Shown here: positions 27,402 to 35,177 of the stretch, one piece after another | Numbering within the stretch: the first letter of the stretch is position 1 | Layout of the letters: every line of letters starts with the position of its first letter | Assembly: GCF_900129465.1 (NCBI RefSeq) | Contig: NZ_FSRA01000001.1 | Span: forward strand, 2,172,482-2,236,481 | Length of the DNA: 64,000 nt | Direction: 5' to 3' | Source of the DNA: Chitinophaga niabensis | Lineage (GTDB): Bacteria; Bacteroidota; Bacteroidia; Chitinophagales; Chitinophagaceae | Notes under the pieces: generated by a model | Told to the model about the DNA's origin: nothing | Database searches by the model: none | The model's input: the letters and a program-made list of their open reading frames with translations, nothing else | Translations under genes and position numbers: made by a program

Positions 27402-29861
27402 TTAGAACCCGTCTCCACCCATATCGCCGCCTTCTCCGCCTTCACGTTTGCCTTTTTTAGAAAAAAGCTTGGTATCCATCTTTCCAAAACGCCAGCTGAG
27501 GTTCAAACGCAGTTCGCGGGAAACACGTTTCCGGTAACGCTCTGATGAGGAGAAGCTGGTATTGGTCCAGCTAAGGTCACGATCTGTATTGAAGATGTCC
27601 GTAAGGCCCAGCGCCACAGAGAAGTTCTTCTTCTTGAAGAAGTCTTTCTTCATAGCCAGGTCTACCTGGTATTCCGGCGCATCTTCTCCCTGCGGCAGGA
27701 TCTGCCGGGATTCATATTCGCCGGTTACCTGTAAGGTCAGGTTCCAGGGGAGTTTGGTGTTGCTGTTCACTTTACCGAACCACACAAACCCTGAGTTATT
27801 CAGGTTGTTTGCACTGATCTTTGTTTGGGAAGCATTCAGGTTGGTAGTGATATCCCAGCTTTTGGTGATCTGGTTCCGTACAGTAAGTTCTGCACCAAAG
27901 GAATTCCTCTGATCAGCATTGATGGGATAGTTCAGTACTACTTTACGTTCCTGGCCATCCAGGTTCAGCGTGGTATCCACGTAGAAATTGGTGATGGCAT
28001 TATTGGTATTACGGTAGTAAACTGATATCAGTACGTTATGTTTCTTCGCGAAATCCTTGAGGTAGGATAACTCGAAAGAATTGGTGAACTCTGGTTTCAA
28101 CGCGGGGTTACCACGGTTAGCAGAGTTGGCATTGTATTGAATGTTCGGCAGCAGGTCACGGAACCAGGGACGCTGGATCCGGCGGCTGTAGTTTAATTGC
28201 AGCTCATGATCTCCTTTGAACTTTTGCGTCAGGAAAACACTGGGGAACAGGCTGATCGGGTAATCGATCTTGTAATTGGCATCTTTTACATTGCGCATCT
28301 CTCCGCTGTAATAAGATTGCTCCGCACGTAAACCGGTCTGGTAGCCAAAGTTGCCGGTACCACCTGTATAACTTACATAAGCAGCATTGATCTGTTCTGA
28401 ATAATGATAGTTATTAGACAGGGCGGAATCGTATTCAAAAGCGCCGGTGTTGAAATTCTTTCCCAGCGTATTCAGCAAACTATTGAAAGTACGTACGTTG
28501 GTACGAAGCCCTGCTTCTAACTTTGATCTTTCGGAAAGCGGGTTCACGAAATCGATCTGGCCGGTGTAATAGGTGGTGCTGCTGTTTCCCCTGCCCTGCC
28601 GCAGCTCCGGCTGATTAGGTGAATTGCTTGGCTGCCCCTGCATATCGTAGTATTGCAGGCTGTAGTCGTTATTATTCTTACCGGTTGAACGGTTATAAGT
28701 AAAGTCTCCTGTCAGCTCCATGCCCTCTTTTGCAAAAGTGCGTTTGTAGCCTATCTGGCTGGTGTAATTGCGGAAGTTGTTCTTGCTGTCGTTCCGGCCA
28801 AGACCATAACGCAGCCTGGTCTGATGTGCATCCAGGTCGTAAGTTGTTTGTTCATTGAGGTTATTAAAATCACCACCAACGATCCCTTGTGATAAGGTGA
28901 GGGTGTTGCGGTTATCAATGAACCAGTCGAACCCTATCCTGCCGGATTGAAAACGGCGGCCGAAGTCACCGTCCTGGTACTGGTCCAGGAAAGTAGTATC
29001 AGCGCCATCAAAGTTCTTGCGGAAAAGATGCTGTTTCATGGGGCTCTTCCGGTCACGCAGGTTATAATTCACGAAGAAGTTGATCTTATCCTGGCGGATG
29101 TTGAGATCAATACCGGCATTGCTGCTTTTGGTGGTGGAATAACCACCGGTGATGAGCCCATTGATCCCTGCTCTACGGTTCTTTTTCAACACAATGTTCA
29201 GGATACCGCTCATACCTTCTGCATCATATTTCGCGGAAGGATTGGTCACCACTTCTATATTGGCAATAGCGTCCGCAGGGATCTGGTCCAGTGTGAGTGT
29301 ACTGGGGCGGCCGTCTATGAAGATGGTGGGCGAACCGTTCCGCACAGATACATTTCCGTCAATGTCCACATTCACGGAAGGCACCTGCCGGAGTACATCT
29401 GTTGCAGTTCCGCCAACACTGGCCAGGTTCTTGTCTACGTTAAACACCCTTTTATCAATGGCCATGGTAAAGGCAGGTTTCTCTCCTACCACTTCCACTC
29501 CTTTCAGGTTGCGTGCAGTTGTTTTCAATCGGATATTACCTACATCTGATACTGTTTTCACAGTAACCGCTTTGAAGAAGGTTTGATAGCCGATGAAATA
29601 TATTTTCAGGATATAACTCCCGGGCTTTACCGGAGAGAAACTAAAATCCCCGTTACCTTTGGACAGCATCCCGGTAACAAGTGCGGAATCTGATGCATTT
29701 AAAAGCGCTACGGAAGCGTATTCTACAGGTTTACCTGTTTGATCATCCAACAACTTACCCATTAATTCGGCATGCAATTCTCCTTGCTGCTGCCTTTGCG
29801 CGAATGCCTCGCTATTCATACACAAGACCCAACCTAACAGCAATATGACAATTTTCCTCAT
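27402..29861 (-). CDS. TonB-dependent receptor / outer-membrane beta-barrel family protein
   Basis: 819 residues. Signal peptide (to about 'SEAFAQ'), a carboxypeptidase-D regulatory-like domain (about 30-115: 'LMGKLLDDQTGKPVEYASVA', 'GSYILKIYFIGYQ'), a plug domain ('GGTATDVLRQVPSVNVD', 'GSPTIFIDGRPSTL', 'SAKYDAEGMSGILNIVLKK'), then a long outer-membrane barrel. This is the architecture of the Bacteroidota outer-membrane beta-barrel 3 group. The end is unusual: a Gly/Glu-rich tail ('GGEGGDMGGDGF') rather than a plain barrel strand. No SusD gene follows, so it is not a SusC-type importer; the substrate is unknown. It is a single gene with its own terminator. Confidence 0.85.
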   Translation of the reverse strand: MRKIVILLLGWVLCMNSEAFAQRQQQGELHAELMGKLLDDQTGKPVEYASVALLNASDSALVTGMLSKGNGDFSFSPVKPGSYILKIYFIGYQTFFKAVTVKTVSDVGNIRLKTTARNLKGVEVVGEKPAFTMAIDKRVFNVDKNLASVGGTATDVLRQVPSVNVDIDGNVSVRNGSPTIFIDGRPSTLTLDQIPADAIANIEVVTNPSAKYDAEGMSGILNIVLKKNRRAGINGLITGGYSTTKSSNAGIDLNIRQDKINFFVNYNLRDRKSPMKQHLFRKNFDGADTTFLDQYQDGDFGRRFQSGRIGFDWFIDNRNTLTLSQGIVGGDFNNLNEQTTYDLDAHQTRLRYGLGRNDSKNNFRNYTSQIGYKRTFAKEGMELTGDFTYNRSTGKNNNDYSLQYYDMQGQPSNSPNQPELRQGRGNSSTTYYTGQIDFVNPLSERSKLEAGLRTNVRTFNSLLNTLGKNFNTGAFEYDSALSNNYHYSEQINAAYVSYTGGTGNFGYQTGLRAEQSYYSGEMRNVKDANYKIDYPISLFPSVFLTQKFKGDHELQLNYSRRIQRPWFRDLLPNIQYNANSANRGNPALKPEFTNSFELSYLKDFAKKHNVLISVYYRNTNNAITNFYVDTTLNLDGQERKVVLNYPINADQRNSFGAELTVRNQITKSWDITTNLNASQTKISANNLNNSGFVWFGKVNSNTKLPWNLTLQVTGEYESRQILPQGEDAPEYQVDLAMKKDFFKKKNFSVALGLTDIFNTDRDLSWTNTSFSSSERYRKRVSRELRLNLSWRFGKMDTKLFSKKGKREGGEGGDMGGDGF

Positions 29862-30050
29862 GTTTACCTTTACACAGATTGATTTACAATGCGGCTAAAA
29901 GTAGTAATTATAGCCTTTGGTAGTGATATTTAATGGATGGATGGTTAATTCACCACCACCCTGTTTGAGTTAGACGTCACTATCCAATGTTTCTTACGGT
30001 TATAAGAAATAAATAAATCTGGGTGGTTAACCCGGTTCAGGTACCGCGCG

Positions 30051-31445
30051 CTATTTCGGCAGTACTTTAAATTCCACTACCAGCGCCGCATGATCTGAAG
30101 GATACTTTACAGGATGAGTGGTGATCGTCCATGCTTTTACAGGTTGTATAAGCGCTCCTTTATAATAGATATAATCGATCCGGTCCTGGAAGGCATGCGG
30201 GAACTGCGGCGTCCAGGTGATACCGCGCTCCTTCAGCGGATCCGGATGTACGATGCGGAATGCGTCCTTGTATCCTGCATCATATAATGCAAGGCCCGCA
30301 GGGAAACGTACGGTATAACCGTTATTGAATTCCTTAGTGGCGTTTATCCAGTCAAGATGGGAACCGGTATTGAAATCGCCGCAGAAAAGTACAGGTATCT
30401 TATCTGCATTGGCCGTATGTGGCTGAATGGTTTTAAGGATGCTCCGCAAGCGGGCTGTATTCCCCTTTTCCATGTGTACCGCCAGTGAATCCGGGTTAAT
30501 GGGACGGTTCTTTTCCAGCATATCCCAGTAATCATAAGGATAGTTCAGCCAATTGGTGAAGAATGCTATCTTTTGCTGATCACTTATTTTGATATAGGCG
30601 CCGCCGTTGTAAAAAGGTGCGTCTCCCTCCAGTGTTTCTGTGATGGGATAACGGCTCATGATACTCAGGTTTGTGCTGCGCAGGTAGAAGTAATATCCCA
30701 GTGCATCTGCGATCTTTGCGCCGGAGCCATAGGTTTCCTGCATGGAAACAATATCTGCCCCGGAAGATTGGATGATCTCTACGATCCGCTGCGGGCCTGT
30801 TTCCTTACCGGTTTCGTTGCCACCATGCCAGATATTGTAATTCATCACACGTAAGGCAGCAGGTGCTTTGGGTGGCCCCATTGGCCGTGGTGGCGGCACT
30901 TTCAGCGAATACAGGTAAGCGATGTTCTCCGCGGATGAACTATACAAGGTCAACTCCGGGATCTCTCCGTAAAAGGTTTCCCATTCACCCAGCTCCCCTT
31001 TTGCCACACCTCCTATGTTCAACGCGGAAGCATTCAGGCTATCCAGCCCGGGTGTGTAATAGATGGCTACGTTCTTACCGTCATAATATAAAGTGGTTTC
31101 TTTCTTCAATGTATCGTAAGCAAAGGCCAGCATATGCGTTCTGCCATCCCGGATGCCCTGGCGCTGTGGGGTTGGCCTGTATTCATAGTTTCCGGCTTTC
31201 CAGTACCAGGCGCCATTTTCCTGCACACCTATCTGCCAGCGTTTAGTGCCTAATATTTCATAAGCCGCCGATCCCTGTTCTGCTGCTTTTACCCATAGTA
31301 CTGCGGTAAAACCACCCTTGTGCGTCCCTAATGGGTTTTGCACTTCCAGTGGTTTTCCGTTTAATACAATCTTTTCCTGTTTGTAAACCTGCGCTGTTGC
31401 CGGTAAAGAAAGGCAAAGCGTTGCTAATATCAATAGATGCTTCAT
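30051..31445 (-). CDS. Secreted LamG-like plus endonuclease/exonuclease/phosphatase hydrolase
   Basis: 464 residues with signal peptide ('LCLSLPATAQ'). Residues about 20-185 form a concanavalin-like/LamG fold ('GGFTAVLWVKAAEQG', 'TTLYYDGKNVAIYYTPG', 'YGEIPELTLYSSS'). A Pro-rich linker ('KVPPPRPMGPPKAPA') leads to an EEP domain (about 195-462) with its catalytic pattern intact: MNYNIWHGG (Asn), VSMQE (Glu), FCGDFNTG (Asp/Asn) and YPSDHAAL (Asp/His). EEP enzymes cleave phosphodiesters, such as nucleic acids, phospholipids or inositol phosphates; the substrate here cannot be told. The 4-base ATGA overlap with the upstream GNAT gene shows coupled translation. Confidence 0.85.
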   Translation of the reverse strand: MKHLLILATLCLSLPATAQVYKQEKIVLNGKPLEVQNPLGTHKGGFTAVLWVKAAEQGSAAYEILGTKRWQIGVQENGAWYWKAGNYEYRPTPQRQGIRDGRTHMLAFAYDTLKKETTLYYDGKNVAIYYTPGLDSLNASALNIGGVAKGELGEWETFYGEIPELTLYSSSAENIAYLYSLKVPPPRPMGPPKAPAALRVMNYNIWHGGNETGKETGPQRIVEIIQSSGADIVSMQETYGSGAKIADALGYYFYLRSTNLSIMSRYPITETLEGDAPFYNGGAYIKISDQQKIAFFTNWLNYPYDYWDMLEKNRPINPDSLAVHMEKGNTARLRSILKTIQPHTANADKIPVLFCGDFNTGSHLDWINATKEFNNGYTVRFPAGLALYDAGYKDAFRIVHPDPLKERGITWTPQFPHAFQDRIDYIYYKGALIQPVKAWTITTHPVKYPSDHAALVVEFKVLPK

Positions 31446-31996
31446 AAACTTTTCACCATGTGCAGGTACTGCCCGCCTGCAAATTCCCGCATTTTTACGG
31501 CCTTAAACCCCAGCCGCTCATACAAACGCAAAGCATCCTCATTATGCTCATGTACCAGCAATCCAACACTGGATTGCCCTTCCTGCCGCGCTTTCTCTAT
31601 GGCAGCGGCAATCAATTGTTTGCCAATACCCTTGCCCTGCCTGCCTGGCGCCACCGCAATACTATCCAGGTAGTATTCCCCCTTCCCGGTTTCCCTGCCC
31701 GGCACAAAATCGTTCTGTAAATGCTCCCGGATATGGTCCAGCACAGGGTCCCGCAAAAGATCCAGGTCATCCCCGTCATAAGAAAGGATCATCCCTCCGA
31801 TCCCCTCCTCATCCTCATATACCAGCGTGTTCTTATAACTATACTGGTTCACATCCTGTTGAAAGAAATGCTCAAATAGCGCCTGTACAACGCCGGGGTT
31901 GCTTGTTCCCGCCAGTTTAACGGCTATTTCCTTCATGGCCTGGAAAAGCAAAGGTACTACGGTGGAGGCTTCCTCCTTTCTGGCAGGTCTGATCAT
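31442..31996 (-). CDS. GNAT family N-acetyltransferase
   Basis: 184 residues. The acetyl-CoA binding motif A is complete ('YLDSIAVAPGRQGKGIGKQL', with RQGKGIG as the pyrophosphate loop), followed by motif B ('SVGLLVHEHNEDALRLYERL' then GFKAVKM). Acceptor not predictable. The stop codon overlaps the start of the EEP gene (ATGA). The start lies 70 bases from the divergent tetR start, so the control region between them may serve both sides. Confidence 0.88.
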   Translation of the reverse strand: MIRPARKEEASTVVPLLFQAMKEIAVKLAGTSNPGVVQALFEHFFQQDVNQYSYKNTLVYEDEEGIGGMILSYDGDDLDLLRDPVLDHIREHLQNDFVPGRETGKGEYYLDSIAVAPGRQGKGIGKQLIAAAIEKARQEGQSSVGLLVHEHNEDALRLYERLGFKAVKMREFAGGQYLHMVKSL

Positions 31997-32014
31997 AACA
32001 TAAAGATAAATAAA

Positions 32015-32047
32015 TTTGGTTTTACTGAACAGTGTTCATTATATTTG
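32015..32047 (+). promoter_or_regulatory. tetR promoter (Bacteroidota type)
   Basis: TTTG (32015-32018), 21 bases, TATATTTG (32040-32047), 19 bases before the tetR ATG at 32067. The operator-like palindrome lies between the two boxes. Confidence 0.65.
32025..32042 (+). promoter_or_regulatory. Candidate TetR operator 1 in the tetR promoter
   Basis: CTGAACAGTGTTCATTAT contains the perfect palindrome TGAACA-G-TGTTCA (32026-32038), placed between the -33 and -7 boxes. Binding there would block polymerase and give autorepression. A variant copy lies before tolC. Confidence 0.6.
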
Positions 32048-32066
32048 CATCGTAAACATTCTTAAC

Positions 32067-32681
32067 ATGGGTATAACTGACAGGAAAGAAAGAGAAAAGT
32101 TGGAAATGAAGCGGCTGATCATTGAAGCGGCGATGCAGATGTTCCTGGAAGAAGGGTATGAAAAAACATCTATCCGCAACATTGCTGATAAGATCGAATA
32201 CAGCCCCGGCACCATCTATCTCTATTATAAAGATAAAGATGAACTCTTGTACGAAGTACAACGGGAGGCATTCGGCAGGCTGTATGAAACCTTTGTACAG
32301 CAAGCTCCCAGCAAAAGCCCCTGGAAAAGGCTGGAACAACTGTCCCACGCTTATGTGAACTTTGGTATGGAACATCCGGACCTCTACGACCTGATGTTCA
32401 TCATCCGTGCCCCGATGAACACGGTGAACGAAAGAGAAGGCTGGAAAAACGGGGATGCCTGCTTTAATTACCTGATGGATTGTGTAGCGGCCTGCATCGA
32501 TAAAAAACTGCTGCGTTATACGGATAAAAGGATGGCCGCATTGTCCATCTGGTCCATTGTGCATGGCCTGGTATCCCTCAATGTACGCTGCCGTTTCAAA
32601 GTAATGGATATGGAACCCGAACAAATCAACAAAGCCATGGAAATGGCTGTAAACGAACATTTAAGACTTATAAAAGCTTAG
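32067..32681 (+). CDS. TetR/AcrR family regulator of the adjacent RND efflux operon
   Basis: 204 residues from the ATG at 32067 (an earlier GTG/TTG-type start at 32016 would place the promoter inside the gene). The N-terminal helix-turn-helix is clear: 'AAMQMFLEEGYEKTSIRNIA', then 'SPGTIYLYYKDKDELLYEV'. The C-terminal half (about 80-200) is the helical ligand/dimer domain. The family represses transporters until a ligand binds. It is encoded immediately upstream of the TolC-adaptor-RND operon, with a weak hairpin between, and its own promoter holds a palindrome repeated before tolC. Ligand unknown. Confidence 0.88.
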   Translation: MGITDRKEREKLEMKRLIIEAAMQMFLEEGYEKTSIRNIADKIEYSPGTIYLYYKDKDELLYEVQREAFGRLYETFVQQAPSKSPWKRLEQLSHAYVNFGMEHPDLYDLMFIIRAPMNTVNEREGWKNGDACFNYLMDCVAACIDKKLLRYTDKRMAALSIWSIVHGLVSLNVRCRFKVMDMEPEQINKAMEMAVNEHLRLIKA

Positions 32682-32710
32682 TCAGTCGCCCTGAGCGATT
32701 GGCTTTTTTT
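32680..32710 (+). terminator. Weak hairpin terminator/attenuator between tetR and tolC
   Basis: Ten-base stem AGTCAGTCGC / GCGATTGGCT (two G-U pairs), 5-base loop, then eight T. It begins in the tetR stop codon. It would partly separate tetR from the efflux genes. Confidence 0.6.
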
Positions 32711-32720
32711 TGCCCATGCG

Positions 32721-32738
32721 CTAAACACCGTTCATTAT
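32721..32738 (+). promoter_or_regulatory. Candidate TetR operator 2 ahead of tolC
   Basis: CTAAACACCGTTCATTAT matches the first operator (32025-32042) at 15 of 18 positions. It overlaps the tolC start codon (ATG 32737). Being outside the first operator's promoter, it may add repression of the efflux genes. Confidence 0.5.
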
Positions 32739-34098
32739 GTTACCGAAGATCATTAAACTACACTTGTTTATTAGTGTTGGTTTTATCACACAGGTGGCCA
32801 CTGCTCAAAGCCGGCTGGACCAATATATCCAGGAGGCATTCTCCCGCAACCAGGCCATAGCACGACAGAACTTTCAGCTGGAAAAGAACATGTATGCATT
32901 GCAGGAAGCCAAAGCGCTCTTCATGCCATCCGCCAGCTTCATCAGTAGCTATACCAAAGCCGGCGGCGGCCGTACTATCGACATTCCCACCGGCGATATG
33001 TTGAATGGTGTATATGCCACCCTCAACCAGCTTACCGGCAGCCAGAAGTTTCCGCAACTGGAAAATCAATCCATTCAACTCACCCCGGATAACTTCTATG
33101 ATGCAAAGCTGCGCACCTCCATGCCATTGATCAATACCGAGATCATGTATGCCAAAAAGATCAGGCAGGAAGATATCACCCGCCAGCAGGCTACTGTGAA
33201 TGTTTACAAACGGCAGCTGGTGAAAGACATTAAAACCGCCTATTATCAATACTTTCAGGCTACCCGCGCAGTGGATATCTATAACAATGCCCTCACTCTG
33301 GTGAAAGAGAACATCCGCGTGAACCAAAGCATGCTGAACAACGGTATCCGCAACAACACTTCACTCACCCGCGCACAAACAGAACAGCAGAAAACAGAAG
33401 CGGCGATCACACAGGCAGAAAATACGCAACAGAACGCCCGCTCCTATTTCAACTTTCTGCTGAATAAACCTTTAACAGACTCTATTGAACTGGATAGCGC
33501 AGCGCTGCTGGTAGCAGAATATATTCCTACCACCAGTGTTCAGAGCCGTGAAGAGATCCAGCAACTTACTTCGGTTAAAAAAATAGCGCTCCTGCAGGAG
33601 AAAATGCAGCATTCCCTCTTCACGCCCAAAGTGAATACTTTCCTCGACTTAGGTTCGCAGGGTTTTAACTGGGCATTCAATAATACCAGCAGGTATTACC
33701 TCTGGGGCCTGAACCTGCAGTGGGACATCTTTACCGGCGGTCAGCGGAAATACCGCACCAAACAAGCCGGCGCAGATGCTGCCATCGCGCAAGCCGCACT
33801 CACCGAAACTGTGCAGGGCCTCGAACTGGAACTCAACCGTGCAAATAATAATTACCGCAGCGCTTATGTGAATTATAAAAGCGCACAAACACAATTACAA
33901 CTCGCTGAAAAATATTTCCGGGACCAGATGAAGGTCTATAAAGAAGGCCAGCTCCTGTACATTGAATTACTCGATGCACAAAATCAGCTGACCAATAGCC
34001 GCCTCCAGCTACTACAAGCCTACGCACAGGTGCAGATCTCACAGGCAGAAATTGAACGCGCACAGGCAGGATACCCTTTAAACAATAACCTTCAATAA
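32737..34098 (+). CDS. TolC-family outer-membrane efflux protein
   Basis: 453 residues with a signal peptide ending 'TQVATAQ'. The two repeats of the OEP domain are visible as long helical stretches ('ARQNFQLEKNMYALQEAKAL', 'LTRAQTEQQKTEAAITQAEN', 'LELELNRANNNYRSAYVNYK'). 'YIELLDAQNQLTNSRLQLLQ' near the C-terminus is the usual closing signature. It forms the outer-membrane channel for the adaptor and RND pump that follow (8-base and 18-base gaps). The start overlaps the second TetR-site copy, so the operon should be under TetR control. Confidence 0.88.
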   Translation: MLPKIIKLHLFISVGFITQVATAQSRLDQYIQEAFSRNQAIARQNFQLEKNMYALQEAKALFMPSASFISSYTKAGGGRTIDIPTGDMLNGVYATLNQLTGSQKFPQLENQSIQLTPDNFYDAKLRTSMPLINTEIMYAKKIRQEDITRQQATVNVYKRQLVKDIKTAYYQYFQATRAVDIYNNALTLVKENIRVNQSMLNNGIRNNTSLTRAQTEQQKTEAAITQAENTQQNARSYFNFLLNKPLTDSIELDSAALLVAEYIPTTSVQSREEIQQLTSVKKIALLQEKMQHSLFTPKVNTFLDLGSQGFNWAFNNTSRYYLWGLNLQWDIFTGGQRKYRTKQAGADAAIAQAALTETVQGLELELNRANNNYRSAYVNYKSAQTQLQLAEKYFRDQMKVYKEGQLLYIELLDAQNQLTNSRLQLLQAYAQVQISQAEIERAQAGYPLNNNLQ

Positions 34099-34106
34099 CT
34101 AATTAT

Positions 34107-35159
34107 ATGAAACTGTATCTTCTTTTATTATCCGGTGCAATTGGGTTCAGTGCCTGCGGTGCAGGGTCCGCCGCATCTGAAATACCACCACAGGCAGATA
34201 TTCCTGTAAAGCTCCTCCCCTTGCAAAACCAGTCGGCGTCTGCCAGTATCCCTGTTTCAGGGATCTTTACCACAGACGATGAAGTGCTGCTCTCTTTCAA
34301 AACAGGTGGCATCATTCAGCGCATACTCGTGAAAGAAGGTGATGCCATCCGCCAGGGGCAAACAGTAGCCATCCTCAATCCCGTGGAGATCGATGCACAG
34401 GTGCAGCAGGCACAGCTGGCCTTTGAAAAAGCCTCACGCGATCATCAGCGGGCCACGAACCTGTATAACGACAGTGTAGCTACCCTGGAGCAATTACAGA
34501 ATGCACAAACTGCAAAAGACATTGCACAGCAACAATTAAAAACAGCGCAGTTCAACCGCAACCATAGCGTGATCACCGCTCCCCGCAACGGGTACGTACT
34601 CCGTAAACTGGCTGCGGAAGGGCAACTCGTTGGAGCCGGCACCCCTGTTCTGCAAACCAATGGTGCGCAATCCGGCAACTGGTTATTACGTACCAGCATC
34701 AGTAATAAAGAATGGGCCGCTATCCGGTTAAAAGACAGCGCTATGGTAGAAGTAGAATCTGTTCCCGGAAAAACCTTTTCAGGAATAGTATCCCGCCGCT
34801 CCGAAGGTATTGATCCCACCACAGGCTCTTTTGCAATAGACATCCGCCTCACCGGCGAAAAACCCGCTGCCATTGCTTTTGGCATGTTTGGCAAAGCAGT
34901 AGTGCACACTACTGCCCAAAGCAAAAGCAGCACCGGTACCTGGGCCGTTCCTTATGATGCCGTACTGGACGGCGATGGCAATAGCGGATATGTTTTCATC
35001 ACCAACGATAATAAAAGAGCGCATAAAGTGAAAGTGACCATTGCCGGAATGGAAAAGGATCATGTGATCATCAGCGGTGGACTGGAAAACGCAAGCCAGC
35101 TGATCATTTCCGGCAGCGCTTATCTAACGGACAGCAGCACTATCCGCATCATTCAATAA
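34107..35159 (+). CDS. RND periplasmic adaptor (HlyD/AcrA family) lipoprotein
   Basis: 350 residues. A lipoprotein signal ('LSGAIGFSACG', Cys about residue 17) is followed by a lipoyl/barrel-sandwich domain ('GGIIQRILVKEGDAIRQGQT'), a helical hairpin ('QVQQAQLAFEKASRDHQRAT'), then the returning lipoyl half ('SVITAPRNGYVLRKLAAEGQ') and the beta-barrel domain. It links the outer-membrane TolC to the inner-membrane RND pump. Spacing to both neighbours is 8-18 bases, so the three genes form one operon. Confidence 0.9.
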   Translation: MKLYLLLLSGAIGFSACGAGSAASEIPPQADIPVKLLPLQNQSASASIPVSGIFTTDDEVLLSFKTGGIIQRILVKEGDAIRQGQTVAILNPVEIDAQVQQAQLAFEKASRDHQRATNLYNDSVATLEQLQNAQTAKDIAQQQLKTAQFNRNHSVITAPRNGYVLRKLAAEGQLVGAGTPVLQTNGAQSGNWLLRTSISNKEWAAIRLKDSAMVEVESVPGKTFSGIVSRRSEGIDPTTGSFAIDIRLTGEKPAAIAFGMFGKAVVHTTAQSKSSTGTWAVPYDAVLDGDGNSGYVFITNDNKRAHKVKVTIAGMEKDHVIISGGLENASQLIISGSAYLTDSSTIRIIQ

Positions 35160-35177
35160 CCCTCCAAGCCTGCAAAC

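Noticed and set aside
29990..30009. TTTCTTA/TAAGAAA hairpin after the EEP gene
   Set aside because: Seven A/T-rich pairs without a T tail on the minus strand; not a convincing terminator.
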